DNA of 64,000 nucleotides from Devosia sp. 2618 (GCF_040546815.1 NZ_JBEPOO010000001.1:1426001-1490000); one strand, 5' to 3'; counted from the stretch's first letter, positions 54,106 to 62,730 are shown. Translations and numbers: made by a program. Notes: a model not told the origin generated them from the letters alone.

Positions 54106-54587
54106 TGGCGGTTACCGTCGCCATTGAGACGCCTTTGCAGGACGACGTGCGAGCGCTCGTCGCCAAGCTGAACGACCATCTGCTGCCGCTGTCGCCACTG
54201 GAATTCCAGTTCAAGATGACGGTGGAACAGATGGCCGGCGCCGACACGACGCTGTTCGTGGCGCGCGACGAGGCTGGCAATGCCATTGGCATCGGGGCGC
54301 TCAAGGTGCATTCGGGCGCGCTCGGCGAAGTCAAACGCATGTTCACCGACCCGGCTGTGCGTGGCAAACGCGTTGGCTCGACCCTGCTAGAGGCCATTGT
54401 GAAGCTTGCCCGCGACAAGGGCATGGCGACGCTGATGCTGGAGACCGGTACCGGCGAAGGCATGGCGGAAGCCCATCGGCTTTATACCCGTAGCGGTTTT
54501 GTGACGCGTGGTCCGTTCCTCGACTATCCCGACAGCGAATGGTCGGCGTTTTTCGAGCTGCCACTCAATCAGGAAGAACCTGCGTGA
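54105..54587 (+). CDS. GNAT family N-acetyltransferase
   Basis: A 160-residue acetyl-CoA-dependent acetyltransferase. The CoA-binding A-motif is VKRMFTDPAVRGKRVGSTLLEAIVKLARDKG (R/Q-x-x-G-x-G/A as RGKRVGS), and a VxLETGTGEGMAEAHRLYTRSGF B-motif follows. It is coupled by overlaps to gatC (TAATG) and to the next gene (GTGA). It sits between gatC and gatA, in the same operon; its substrate is unknown. Confidence 0.9.
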   Translation: MAVTVAIETPLQDDVRALVAKLNDHLLPLSPLEFQFKMTVEQMAGADTTLFVARDEAGNAIGIGALKVHSGALGEVKRMFTDPAVRGKRVGSTLLEAIVKLARDKGMATLMLETGTGEGMAEAHRLYTRSGFVTRGPFLDYPDSEWSAFFELPLNQEEPA

Positions 54588-55042
54588 AGGCTTTTCTGGT
54601 TCCCGCATTGCTGATGCTGGCTGTGCCCACAATGGCGCAGGAAGACATGGTCATTGACCAGACCAAGATCTATGTCAGCGATCCAACGGCCTGTAAGGCG
54701 CTGGAGAGCAAGGGCGTAGAAGCCTTTATGGATAGCGACTTTCTGGCGCTGAGCTTTGCTGATGGCATCCAGTCGATGGAGTTCCAGTGCCATTTTTATG
54801 ATATCAAGAGCCGACCACTCACACCGCTGCTGCATGTCGATGCAGTCTGCGAACTGCCGGGCGAGCTTTATCCCGACACGCTGGCTATTGCGCCTCATAG
54901 CGAAAACACCATTCAGGTGGTTTCGAGCTATGATGCGATGATGGTGAGCGCAGGCATTTTCGAGCCGACTGGGCCGACCACCAATCCCGGCGTGACCCTC
55001 TATACCCGCTGCGACAATCTGAGCGAGATTTCCGTTGACTGA
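54584..55042 (+). CDS. Small secreted protein of unknown function
   Basis: 152 residues. GTG start at 54584 overlapping the GNAT stop (GTGA), with AGGAAG 7 bases ahead. Signal peptide [18 protein letters not shown], cleaved before QEDM. The mature part has four Cys (in TACKAL, FQCHF, AVCEL, TRCDN) that could form two periplasmic disulfides. I do not recognise a domain. It overlaps the gatA start by 8 bp. Confidence 0.8.
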   Translation: MKAFLVPALLMLAVPTMAQEDMVIDQTKIYVSDPTACKALESKGVEAFMDSDFLALSFADGIQSMEFQCHFYDIKSRPLTPLLHVDAVCELPGELYPDTLAIAPHSENTIQVVSSYDAMMVSAGIFEPTGPTTNPGVTLYTRCDNLSEISVD

Positions 55043-56519
55043 TCTGACCAAACTGAGCCTAGCCGAAGCCCGCAAGGGTCTTTCCGCAAAGACCTTCACC
55101 GCGACCGAGCTGACCGGCGCCTATCTCAAGGCGATCGAAGAAGCCAATCCGAGCCTCAATGCCTATGTGGCGGTGACGCCTGAGCAGGCACTCGACATGG
55201 CCAAGGCCAGCGACGCAAAGCTGGCTCAGGGGCAGGGCGGCACGCTCGAAGGTATTCCGCTCGGCATCAAGGATCTGTTCGCCACCAAGGGCGTGCATAC
55301 CCAGGCGGCCAGCCATATTCTCGATGGCTTCAAGCCCGAATATGAATCGACGGTGACGTCCAATCTGTGGCGCGATGGCGCGGTGATGCTGGGCAAGCTC
55401 AACATGGACGAATTCGCCATGGGTTCGTCCAACGAGACGAGCTATTACGGCCCCGTCGTCAGCCCGTTCCGCGCCGAAGGCAGCAATGCCAATCTGGTGC
55501 CGGGTGGTTCGTCGGGTGGCTCGGCCGCTGCGGTTTCGGCCTGGCTTTGCGCTGGCGCGACGGCAACCGATACCGGCGGCTCGATCCGCCAGCCGGCCGC
55601 GTTTACCGGTACTGTCGGCATTAAGCCAACCTATGGTCGTTGCTCGCGCTGGGGCACGGTGGCTTTCGCATCTTCGCTCGATCAGGCTGGCCCGATTGCC
55701 CGCACGGTGGAAGACGCCGCGCTGCTGATGACGTCCATGTCGGGTTTTGACGTCAAGGATTCGACCAGCGTCGATCTGGCTGTGCCGGACTTTGCCGCGG
55801 CCGTTGAACGCGGCGTCAAAGGCCTCGTGATTGGCGTGCCGCGCGAATACCGCATGGACGGCATGCCGGCCGAGATCGAAAAGCTGTGGACCCAGGGGCT
55901 GGAATGGCTCAAGGCCGAAGGCGCGACGATCAAGGACATCTCGCTGCCGCACACGAAGTACGCTCTGCCAGCCTATTACATCGTGGCACCGGCCGAGGCT
56001 TCGTCCAACCTGGCGCGTTATGACGGCGTCAAGTTTGGCCTGCGCGTCAGCGGCAAGGACATCACCGACATGTACGAGCTGACCCGCGCTGCCGGGTTTG
56101 GTCGTGAGGTGAAGCGCCGCATCATGATCGGCACCTATGTGTTGAGCGCGGGCTATTTCGACGCCTACTACGTCAAGGCACAGAAGCTACGAACGCTGAT
56201 CAAGAAGGACTTCGAAGACGCGTTCAATGCGGGCGTCGATACCATCCTGACGCCGGCAACGCCGTCGGCTGCGTTTGGTATTGGTGACGAAGCCCTCGCG
56301 GCTGATCCGGTGGCGATGTATCTCAACGACGTTTTCACCGTCACCGTGAACATGGCCGGCCTGCCAGGCATCGCCGTTCCGGCCGGCAAGGACGGCAAGG
56401 GCCTGCCACTTGGCCTGCAGCTGATCGGCAAGCCGTTCGACGAAGAGACGCTGTTCGCGGCGGCTCGTGTCCTCGAAAAGAGCGCAAATCTGGACTTCTC
56501 GCCAAAGCGTTGGTGGTAA
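55035..56519 (+). CDS. gatA: Glutamyl/aspartyl-tRNA amidotransferase subunit A
   Basis: A 494-residue glutaminase subunit of GatCAB. The amidase signature [38 protein letters not shown] carries the catalytic Ser pair. The catalytic Lys is in [10 protein letters not shown]. The TTG start lies in the preceding gene (8-bp overlap) and gives the expected N-terminus [16 protein letters not shown]. Presence of GatCAB implies indirect synthesis of Gln-tRNA (and perhaps Asn-tRNA). Confidence 0.96.
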   Translation: MTDLTKLSLAEARKGLSAKTFTATELTGAYLKAIEEANPSLNAYVAVTPEQALDMAKASDAKLAQGQGGTLEGIPLGIKDLFATKGVHTQAASHILDGFKPEYESTVTSNLWRDGAVMLGKLNMDEFAMGSSNETSYYGPVVSPFRAEGSNANLVPGGSSGGSAAAVSAWLCAGATATDTGGSIRQPAAFTGTVGIKPTYGRCSRWGTVAFASSLDQAGPIARTVEDAALLMTSMSGFDVKDSTSVDLAVPDFAAAVERGVKGLVIGVPREYRMDGMPAEIEKLWTQGLEWLKAEGATIKDISLPHTKYALPAYYIVAPAEASSNLARYDGVKFGLRVSGKDITDMYELTRAAGFGREVKRRIMIGTYVLSAGYFDAYYVKAQKLRTLIKKDFEDAFNAGVDTILTPATPSAAFGIGDEALAADPVAMYLNDVFTVTVNMAGLPGIAVPAGKDGKGLPLGLQLIGKPFDEETLFAAARVLEKSANLDFSPKRWW

Positions 56520-56525
56520 CCGCAC

Positions 56526-56647
56526 GCCCTCGTGGTTCGAGGCTCGGCAAGGGCCTCGCACCTCACCATGAGGGCTACTGATAGTGCGGTGTCTTAGTCG
56601 CCTTCATGGTGAGGTGGGAGCATAGCGACCCTCGAACCACGAGGGCG
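56526..56647. repeat. Palindromic intergenic repeat, family A, copy 2
   Basis: 122 bp with outer arms GCCCTCGTGGTTCGAGG and CCTCGAACCACGAGGGC (perfect inverse) and inner CACCTCACCATGAGG versus CTTCATGGTGAGGTG. Same element as 42145-42261, found 14 kb away. It lies immediately after the gatA stop. Confidence 0.92.
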
Positions 56648-56766
56648 TGGCAGACACCGTCCCACTTGATTGACTCTGCGATCCGCCTTATTTGCCCCGG
56701 ATGCACAAATTGAAATTGGTTGTGACGTCGCCGCGTGCGGCGTCCGGGCCGACAAGGGTTTCACCG

Positions 56767-57084
56767 ATGGCCGCTGACATTTTCACCTCGCTCGACTGGT
56801 CCGAGCCACCCAAGGACATGAGCAAACCGCTGCAGGCGCTGTGGTGGCTCAAGAAGGGTGAATTGCGCGTTGGCTCCGAATGGGAGCAGGCGCACAATAT
56901 CGTCCAGGCCATGGAGGGCGTTCAGGCCTTCGACTGGGTCCACGCGCTGATGCACTGGATCGAGGCCGATATGGGAAATGCCGATTACTGGTATCGCCGG
57001 GCCGGCAAGCGCCGGGCTACGGCGAGCGTCGCAAGCGAGTGGGAACACATCGCGGCGGCTTTGAGCGAAGTCACTAAGCACTAA
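56767..57084 (+). CDS. Hypothetical protein
   Basis: 105 residues, helical and rich in Trp (SLDWSEPPKDMSKPLQALWWLKKGELRVGSEWEQAHNIVQAMEG...). AAGGG about 8 bases before the ATG at 56767 decides the start; an ATG at 56701 is an alternative. The pattern WxKxG-xxxxA-H-xxVQ-xxE-G-xxxDWVHAxxHxxEGD-like resembles a widespread small family found near sugar or nitrogen genes, but I cannot name it. A terminator follows directly. Confidence 0.75.
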   Translation: MAADIFTSLDWSEPPKDMSKPLQALWWLKKGELRVGSEWEQAHNIVQAMEGVQAFDWVHALMHWIEADMGNADYWYRRAGKRRATASVASEWEHIAAALSEVTKH

Positions 57085-57085
57085 G

Positions 57086-57122
57086 AAAAAGGCCCCCGTG
57101 GACAATCCGCCGGGGCCTTCTG
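57086..57122. terminator. Bidirectional terminator between convergent genes
   Basis: GGCCCC and GGGGCC arms (57091-57096 / 57112-57117) with a longer imperfect C/G stem, A-tract on the left and TTCTGCTTT on the right. It serves the rightward hypothetical gene and the leftward binding-protein gene. Confidence 0.75.
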
Positions 57123-57124
57123 CT

Positions 57125-58036
57125 TTACTGCAGCAGGTAGGCGGCTTCGCGCAGCTTTTCGGCGAAGTTCAGGCCAGCGAGGCCATAGCCCTGATTGTCA
57201 CGCTGATCGACTTCATAGACATGGCCAGCGGCAACGGCTGGCAGACGATCCCATAGCGGGCCGCTATCAACGCTGCCCTGGTTCTGGCGCATGATCAGGT
57301 CGAACAGGGCAAGTTCGCCATAGCTTTCCTGCGCAAATTCGGTACCGCTATCCAGCGCCGGGTCCCAGAATGGCAGGTCGAGGCCGAGGTCGTGCGCGGT
57401 GACCATCTGCAGGTTTGAGTGCTGCACGAGGACTGAATCTTCCGACGTCACCACGATGCCGACCTTCTTGCCGGCGACCAGCGGGTCAATCTCGGTTTTG
57501 ATTTCGGCAATGCGAGCGTCGTATTTGACGATCAGCGCCTCGGCCTTGTCGGCAAGGCCGAACTGGGTCAGCTGGGCGACGAGGTCGGTCTTCCAGCCGT
57601 CATGGCCATCGCTGACGGGCAGGATCGGCGCGATCTGGCTGAGGCGGGCATTGTCGTACCAGTCGGTCTGATAGCCATAGCTGCCCATGATGATCAGGTC
57701 GGGCTCAAAGGCGATCAGCTGCTCGAAATTGATCTTGGTGACGTCGACGGCCAGCATCGGCATGTCGGCTGCCATCAGATCGGGGAACTGCTCGCCGGGA
57801 CGGTCCTGACCAGCCACGAAATTGCCGCTGGCGACGACGTTCCAGCCCGCAATAAGAGCAAATTCCAGATCGGTGCGACCTTGAATGGTCACCACGCGCA
57901 GTGGCTCCTTAGGCACGACAGACGTGTTGTCCGCATAGGAGAAGTTGACGGTTTCTGCGGCAAGGGCAGGGGTCAGCGTTGCTGCGACCATAAGGAGCGA
58001 CACGCTGGCAGCGCGAAGACGGGCGGACACGAACAT
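57125..58036 (-). CDS. Periplasmic iron-siderophore-type ABC binding protein (FecB/FepB-like)
   Basis: A 303-residue class III solute-binding protein. The signal peptide is MFVSARLRAASVSLLMVAATLTPALA. PLRVVTIQGRTDLEFALIAGWNVVASG, EQLIAFEPDLIIMGSYG and GYGLAGLNFAEKLREAAYLL match TroA/FecB-type siderophore or heme binders. The ATG at 58036 is chosen because it starts the signal peptide. The permease and ATPase genes are not adjacent, so it is an orphan component. A TTGACA promoter overlapping an iron-response-like box lies upstream (58098-58125), supporting iron-controlled expression. Confidence 0.88.
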   Translation of the reverse strand: MFVSARLRAASVSLLMVAATLTPALAAETVNFSYADNTSVVPKEPLRVVTIQGRTDLEFALIAGWNVVASGNFVAGQDRPGEQFPDLMAADMPMLAVDVTKINFEQLIAFEPDLIIMGSYGYQTDWYDNARLSQIAPILPVSDGHDGWKTDLVAQLTQFGLADKAEALIVKYDARIAEIKTEIDPLVAGKKVGIVVTSEDSVLVQHSNLQMVTAHDLGLDLPFWDPALDSGTEFAQESYGELALFDLIMRQNQGSVDSGPLWDRLPAVAAGHVYEVDQRDNQGYGLAGLNFAEKLREAAYLLQ

Positions 58037-58058
58037 AGAGATGCCTTTAGTACGATGA

Positions 58059-58093
58059 GAAGCATCGCCACCCCAAAATGGCGACGATGCTTC
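58059..58093 (-). promoter_or_regulatory. Hairpin in the leader of the binding-protein gene
   Basis: Perfect 9-bp arms GAAGCATCG and CGATGCTTC enclose CCA...TGG. It lies between the promoter and the ATG at 58036, so it should form in the 5' untranslated RNA. No T-run; role unknown (stability or an extra operator). Confidence 0.45.
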
Positions 58094-58097
58094 GCGC

Positions 58098-58125
58098 ATC
58101 AAACAAACATGACTTGATTTGTCAA
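58098..58125 (-). promoter_or_regulatory. Promoter with TGA-N9-TCA iron-response box
   Basis: On the minus strand TTGACA (58125-58120) is a perfect -35, then a 16-bp spacer and TTTGAT (58103-58098) as -10. TGACAAATCAAGTCA (58124-58110) overlaps the -35 and fits TGA-N9-TCA, the IRO motif bound by RirA in rhizobia. Binding there would block RNA polymerase when iron is plentiful. Confidence 0.55.
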
Positions 58126-58126
58126 T

Positions 58127-58765
58127 TTATTTGAACGTCAGTCGACCGCGCAGGATGAGCAGGCCGGTGACGACGTACCAGATGGTATGCGGCCATGCCG
58201 CAACGCGCTCGATGGTGCCACGCCCGCCGAGGTAGATTTCGGCGACATAGAGCACAAAGCCGAGCAGGGCGATGGCGCCGGTCGCGATAGTATAGAGCGC
58301 GAAGGTCCGGTGTTGCTTCCAGACGATGACGCCCAGCAGGAAAAACCCGAAGCAGGCGATGCCGAGAGACAGGACGGCGCCCAGCATGTGCAGCGGCAGG
58401 ATCACATTGAGCGGGAAGAGACCAACCAGCATGCTGCCATCGCCGCCGAGGGCAAGCAGCCAGAGCGCCGCGACCGTCCACTTGCCCTGCGGCCAGAGCG
58501 TGCGGGTGAACCAGACGCCTAGCACCACCAGCAGGCCATTGAGCGCCATGCCGGCGTTAAAGACGAGGCTGAGTGGCGAGCAGACCGGCTCGGTGCCCCC
58601 GGGAGCAGGATTGATAAAGCTGCCGCAACTGGTGACGCCGAGCAGGCTGATATCGTCGAGCACCATGGAATAGGCGGGCCACGCCGCCTGCGCCACGAAC
58701 TGGGCGATGAAGAACTCAATGGTCAGCAGCCAGAAAATGGCGCCAAGGCGAATCTGGCCGGTCAT
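58127..58765 (-). CDS. DUF998 family membrane protein
   Basis: 212 residues with six predicted helices (about 8-28, 60-82, 88-105, 112-135, 142-165, 185-205) and the DUF998 features ISLLGVTSCG and SPLSLVFNAGMALNGLLVVLG. GGGGGG 6 bases before the ATG at 58765 supports the start. Function unknown. Its 3' end lies directly against the iron-controlled promoter. Confidence 0.85.
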   Translation of the reverse strand: MTGQIRLGAIFWLLTIEFFIAQFVAQAAWPAYSMVLDDISLLGVTSCGSFINPAPGGTEPVCSPLSLVFNAGMALNGLLVVLGVWFTRTLWPQGKWTVAALWLLALGGDGSMLVGLFPLNVILPLHMLGAVLSLGIACFGFFLLGVIVWKQHRTFALYTIATGAIALLGFVLYVAEIYLGGRGTIERVAAWPHTIWYVVTGLLILRGRLTFK

Positions 58766-58862
58766 ATTGTCCCCCCGTTGCCGCAATCAGCGGGTGGCGG
58801 AGGGACAAAGTCAAATCACAGCGTTTCGGCGGTGATGGGCTGATCCTTCAGCAACCGGAGCG

Positions 58863-59120
58863 TTACCGGTTGTTGACCTCGCTGCGCACCAGTTCCAGAC
58901 CGCGCCTGGTGATCTGATACGGTCTGCCACCTTGCGATTTGATGGCGCGCTTGGCCTTGAGCTTGCGGAACAGCACCAGGCTGCAATTGTTCATCAGCCA
59001 GCCTTCGCGGTTGAAAAATTCAAGGCCGGTAACCTTGCCGTCGTCATTCTTGAGCAGCGCGATACGGCCGCCCTGAGCCAGTGCGTGCAGCACCCGCTGT
59101 TCGTCTCGAGAAATATCCAT
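58863..59120 (-). CDS. yjhX: YjhX family protein (UPF0386, putative toxin)
   Basis: 85 residues matching E. coli YjhX over its full length: DISRDEQRVLHALAQGGRIALL, EFFNREGWLMNNCSLVLFRKLKAKRAIKSQGG, PYQITRRGLELVRSEVNNR. It has a winged-helix-like fold. In E. coli it has been proposed as the toxin of a YjhX-YjhQ pair, YjhQ being a GNAT protein. No codirectional partner is adjacent; a divergent GNAT gene lies at 59702-60211. Whether it acts as a toxin here is unknown. Confidence 0.9.
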   Translation of the reverse strand: MDISRDEQRVLHALAQGGRIALLKNDDGKVTGLEFFNREGWLMNNCSLVLFRKLKAKRAIKSQGGRPYQITRRGLELVRSEVNNR

Positions 59121-59287
59121 TGGAAATCAGTTGCCTGTAGCGGCGGGTCATGGACCCGCGAACAAACGATACCGGCCGCCGGCATCTCGCACGGCGGGCG
59201 ACTGGTTCATTCATGCCCCGTCTCAAACGACGAGGCTTCAGGCGGTCTGCGACTGATTCAACATTTGGGTTTGTTAGCCGCAGTTAG

Positions 59288-59305
59288 CCCAATTGCGCAA
59301 TTGGG
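59288..59305. promoter_or_regulatory. Perfect 18-bp palindrome upstream of the chorismate mutase gene
   Basis: CCCAATTGCGCAATTGGG reads the same on both strands. It lies 63 bp before the GTG at 59368, in the 247-bp gap between divergent yjhX and the mutase gene, where an operator would be expected. The regulator is unknown. Confidence 0.4.
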
Positions 59306-59367
59306 GCGGTTGAAATCGCGGGCAGGGCGGTGCAAACCTGCAACAGCTAAACTGACTGGATTGAGCC

Positions 59368-59679
59368 GTGACCGCCACCAAACTGCCCGACGACTGCATC
59401 ACCAAGGACGACGTCCGCGCCGAGATCGATCGTATCGACCAGGCCCTGCTGACCCTGTTTGCCGAACGGCACGGCTATGTGACCCGCATGGCGCAGATCA
59501 AGACCGACCCGCACGAAGCCCGTGACCCGGCGCGCATCGAGGCGGTGATTGCCAAGGTCAGAGATCGCAGTTTGGCTCTTGATCTCGATGAAGATCAGGC
59601 CGAACTTGTGTGGCGGACCCTGATCGATTGGAACATCAATTACGAGAAGGGCATCATCGCGGCGCGCCGCCGCAGCTAA
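59368..59679 (+). CDS. Chorismate mutase (AroQ fold)
   Basis: A 103-residue all-helical protein converting chorismate to prephenate for Phe/Tyr synthesis. VRAEIDRIDQALLTLFAERHGYVTRMAQIK (residues about 15-44) is the AroQ first helix with its catalytic Arg and Lys. DPARIEAVIAKVRDRSLALDLDEDQAELVWRTLIDWNINYE completes the bundle. It starts at a GTG with no clear ribosome site. It is the free-standing type, closest to PchB-like short mutases; an isochorismate pyruvate-lyase is a possible alternative. Confidence 0.9.
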   Translation: MTATKLPDDCITKDDVRAEIDRIDQALLTLFAERHGYVTRMAQIKTDPHEARDPARIEAVIAKVRDRSLALDLDEDQAELVWRTLIDWNINYEKGIIAARRRS

Positions 59680-59701
59680 CGCGTTCCGTCAGGAGGCCAT
59701 C

Positions 59702-60211
59702 ATGACCGGTATCAGCATTCGCAAGGCGGAGCCCTCGGACGCGCGCCGGTTGGCCGACATCGCCTATAACGCTTGGGAAACCAGCATTCTGCCGCTGCTG
59801 ACCGAGCAGCCGGGCATGCGGGATTCTGAGCATCGGCGCCTGACACAGGCCGTGTCGGAAACGCTGTCGCGCATTATCGTCGCGGAAGTGGATGGCATCG
59901 CCGTGGGCTGGTGCTCGCGGTCGCAACGCCGCGCTTATATCCCGTTTCTTTTCGTGATGCCTGAACTGCAAGGGCATGGCCTGGGGTCGATGCTGCTGCG
60001 GCGCATGGAATCCATTCTGGAGCTGGAAGGTGCTGAACGCGTCCAACTCGAAACGCCGGCCGACAATGTGCGTGCCGTGCGGTTCTACGAAAAGCAGGGC
60101 TATCGCATTCTGGCGCTGCGCCCCGATGGCCGCGCTGCGCACGAGCCGTTCATGAGCGTGCACCTCGAGAAGCGGCTGATGCCGTTTGAGGGCGATATCG
60201 GCGAGGACTGA
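59702..60211 (+). CDS. GNAT family N-acetyltransferase
   Basis: 169 residues. The CoA-binding motif PELQGHGLGSMLLRRMESI (Q-G-x-G-x-G/S) and the C-terminal DNVRAVRFYEKQGYRIL are clear. AGGAGG (59691-59696) lies 5 bases before the ATG. It follows the chorismate mutase gene by 22 bp and is likely cotranscribed. The substrate is unknown. Confidence 0.9.
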   Translation: MTGISIRKAEPSDARRLADIAYNAWETSILPLLTEQPGMRDSEHRRLTQAVSETLSRIIVAEVDGIAVGWCSRSQRRAYIPFLFVMPELQGHGLGSMLLRRMESILELEGAERVQLETPADNVRAVRFYEKQGYRILALRPDGRAAHEPFMSVHLEKRLMPFEGDIGED

Positions 60212-60230
60212 AGGGGTCTCATGTGTGGGG

Positions 60231-60345
60231 ATACCTCCACCTAGCCTCCCCCTGATAGGGGGAGTAATCCCATCTCCGCATGGACGAAATCGAGCCCCAC
60301 ACGCCGTCTGGCTCAGGCGGACGTTGGGAGGGGCTATTCTTCCAT
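60231..60345. repeat. Short hairpin-rich intergenic element
   Basis: It contains CTCCCCC-TGATA-GGGGGAG (60246-60264) and, 60 bp on, a TGGGAGGGGCTATTC segment partly complementary to the left part. Such CTCCCCCTGATAGGGGGAG blocks are common intergenic repeats in Hyphomicrobiales, but only one copy is in this window. Confidence 0.5.
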
Positions 60346-60441
60346 GCTTCAAAGCCTCGATCAGGGGCCGTGGCTGTTGCAACACCGGGGCAACACCAGT
60401 AATCACATAATCAACTTTCGCCTTCGCCTCAGGACGTTCAA

Positions 60442-61941
60442 TTGACCCTCATCGATACGCGCACGCCAAATCCCAAGAGCTTCATTTCCGGTTCGACCGG
60501 CGATTGGGAAATTGTCATCGGCATGGAAGTGCACGCGCAGGTGACCTCCCAGAGCAAACTGTTCTCGGGTTCCTCGACCGAATTCGGCAATCCGCCCAAC
60601 GCCAATGTCTCGTTCATCGATGCGGCCATGCCCGGCATGCTGCCGACCATCAACGAGGAATGCGTGCGCCAGGCTGTGCGCACCGGTCTTGGCCTCAAGG
60701 CCGCGATCAACAAGCGCAGCGTGTTTGACCGCAAGAACTACTTCTATCCCGATCTGCCGCAGGGCTATCAGATCAGCCAGTTCAAGGACCCCATCGTCGG
60801 TGAGGGCAAGGTCATGCTCGACATGCCCGATGGCTCCATCGAGATCGGCATCGAGCGCCTGCATCTGGAGCAGGACGCCGGCAAGTCGATCCACGACCAG
60901 CACCCCAATATGAGTTTTGTCGACCTCAACCGCTCCGGCGTGGCGCTGATGGAAATCGTCAGCAAGCCAGACCTGCGCTCGTCCGAGGAAGCCAAGGAGT
61001 ATCTGAGCAAGCTACGCACCATCCTGCGCTATCTGGGCACGTGTGACGGCAATATGGAGCAGGGCTCCATGCGTGCCGACGTCAACGTCTCGGTGCGCAA
61101 GCCCGGTGGCGCGTTCGGCACGCGTTGCGAAATCAAGAACGTCAACTCGATCCGCTTTGCCGGTCAGGCGATTGAATATGAAGCGCGTCGCCAGATCGAT
61201 ATTCTGGAAGATGGCGGCTCGATCGATCAGGAAACCCGCCTGTTCGACCCCAAGCTGGGCGAGACGCGCTCGATGCGCTCCAAGGAAGAAGCGCACGATT
61301 ATCGCTACTTCCCCGATCCCGACCTGCTGCCGCTGGAATTTGACGATGCGTTCATCGCCATGCTCGCGAAGGACCTGCCAGAGCTGCCAGACGCCAAGAA
61401 GGCGCGTTTCATCACCGACTATGGTGTGACGCCCTACGACGCCATGGTGCTGACGCTGGACCGCGAAACGGCAGACTATTTCGAGTCGGTCGTGTCGTTC
61501 GGCGGCACCAAACGCGACGGCAAGGCCGTGGCCAATATGCTCAACGCGGACGTGGCAGCTTTTGCCAATAGCGAGGGGCTGGCCATCTGGGAAACCCATC
61601 TCAAGCCAAGCCAGATCGCCGGTATTGTTGATCTCGTCGCCAATGGGACCATCTCGTCCAAGGGCGCCAAGGATCTGCTGCAAATCGTCATCACGGAAGA
61701 GCCAGCAGGCGACCCGGCGGCAATCGTGGAGAGCCGTGGCCTCAAGCAGGTGACCGATCTGGGCGCCATCGAAGCGATCATCGACGATATTATCGCTGCC
61801 AACCCGGATCAGGTGGCCAAGGTGCTAGCCAAGCCAACAATGATCGGCTGGTTTGTCGGTCAGGCGATGAAGGCATCGGGTGGCAAGGCCAACCCGCAGG
61901 CCCTCAATGACCTGATGAAGAAAAAGCTCGGTATCGAATAA
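60442..61941 (+). CDS. gatB: Glutamyl/aspartyl-tRNA amidotransferase subunit B
   Basis: A 499-residue subunit of GatCAB that phosphorylates the acyl-tRNA side chain and receives ammonia from Gat[40 protein letters not shown] and the helical YqeY-like C-terminal tail (about 350-499) are typical. The TTG start at 60442 has AGGAC 6 bases ahead. It lies about 3.9 kb from gatA, with eight unrelated genes between. Confidence 0.96.
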   Translation: MTLIDTRTPNPKSFISGSTGDWEIVIGMEVHAQVTSQSKLFSGSSTEFGNPPNANVSFIDAAMPGMLPTINEECVRQAVRTGLGLKAAINKRSVFDRKNYFYPDLPQGYQISQFKDPIVGEGKVMLDMPDGSIEIGIERLHLEQDAGKSIHDQHPNMSFVDLNRSGVALMEIVSKPDLRSSEEAKEYLSKLRTILRYLGTCDGNMEQGSMRADVNVSVRKPGGAFGTRCEIKNVNSIRFAGQAIEYEARRQIDILEDGGSIDQETRLFDPKLGETRSMRSKEEAHDYRYFPDPDLLPLEFDDAFIAMLAKDLPELPDAKKARFITDYGVTPYDAMVLTLDRETADYFESVVSFGGTKRDGKAVANMLNADVAAFANSEGLAIWETHLKPSQIAGIVDLVANGTISSKGAKDLLQIVITEEPAGDPAAIVESRGLKQVTDLGAIEAIIDDIIAANPDQVAKVLAKPTMIGWFVGQAMKASGGKANPQALNDLMKKKLGIE

Positions 61942-62474
61942 TGGCTGGGCCGGTCGAAAAGAAAAGTCCGGCCGCCAAGGTTATTTCCGAAAGCAAAAGC
62001 TGGCCGCTCAAGATTGTGGGCAATTTTGTCAGCCGGATCATCATCCTGCCGGTGATCGCGACCATGGTCGCGGCACTGTCGCTGATGATCTACGGTGTCA
62101 TCGAGACCTGGCATTTCGTCAATGATCTGTTCTTTGCCGCGCACGGACTGACCCGCGATCAGGTGCTGCTGCACGCCATCGAACTGGTCGACCTGTTCCT
62201 GCTGGCGACAGTGGTACAGGTCGTGTCTCTGGGGCTCTATCAGCTCTATTTCAACCAGGATCTGCCGCTGCCCAAGTGGCTCAAGATCGAGACGCTGGAC
62301 GATCTCAAGTCCAAGCTGGTGGGCGTCGCCATCACGGTGCTGGCCGTCTATTTTCTCGGCCGGGCCCTGACCTGGGTCTCGGGCCCGGACATCGTCTATC
62401 TTGGCGCGGCCGCCGCAGTGGTCATCGCGGCGCTGACATGGTTCCTCAGCAAGATCGACCACCACCCCGACTGA
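61941..62474 (+). CDS. UPF0114 (YqhA) family membrane protein
   Basis: 177 residues with four helices (about 33-55, 78-103, 125-143, 150-168). HAIELVDLFLLATVVQVVSLGLYQLYF and LDDLKSKLVGVAITVLAVYFLGRAL match the YqhA pattern. The ATG shares a base with the gatB stop (TAATG), so they are coupled. Function unknown. Confidence 0.85.
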   Translation: MAGPVEKKSPAAKVISESKSWPLKIVGNFVSRIIILPVIATMVAALSLMIYGVIETWHFVNDLFFAAHGLTRDQVLLHAIELVDLFLLATVVQVVSLGLYQLYFNQDLPLPKWLKIETLDDLKSKLVGVAITVLAVYFLGRALTWVSGPDIVYLGAAAAVVIAALTWFLSKIDHHPD

Positions 62475-62476
62475 GC

Positions 62477-62677
62477 CTAACTCCGCGTCGGCGGCTGATC
62501 GTCGCCCGGTATGGTATCCGGCTGATCGGGAGGCGGTGCCTCGACGGGTTGCGGCGTATCAGGCACTTCCTGTGGCGGCGCTGGCGCCGGATCGACCGGG
62601 CCGGGCTGAGTTGGCTCGGGCTGCGGTATGATCTCCGGGACGGGCTTTGGGTCGATTTCGGGCGTGGGCTGGGGCAC
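62477..62677 (-). CDS. Small proline-rich protein
   Basis: 66 residues, more than one third Pro, with Pro-Glu/Gln/Asp alternation (PQPTPEIDPKPVPEIIPQPEP...). GTG start with GGAGG 6 bases ahead, which makes translation credible. No signal peptide or membrane helix; it is intrinsically disordered. It converges tail to tail with the UPF0114 gene. Unknown; it could be mistaken for low-complexity noise. Confidence 0.55.
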   Translation of the reverse strand: MPQPTPEIDPKPVPEIIPQPEPTQPGPVDPAPAPPQEVPDTPQPVEAPPPDQPDTIPGDDQPPTRS

Positions 62678-62730
62678 GTTGATCCTCCGGTTGTCCAGAG
62701 GTCAACGCCAGCCACCGCTGCCTGTTCCGG

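Noticed and set aside
62477..62677. Dismissing the proline-rich frame as noise
   Set aside because: Kept with modest confidence because GGAGG sits 6 bases before the GTG and the frame ends cleanly next to the convergent gene.
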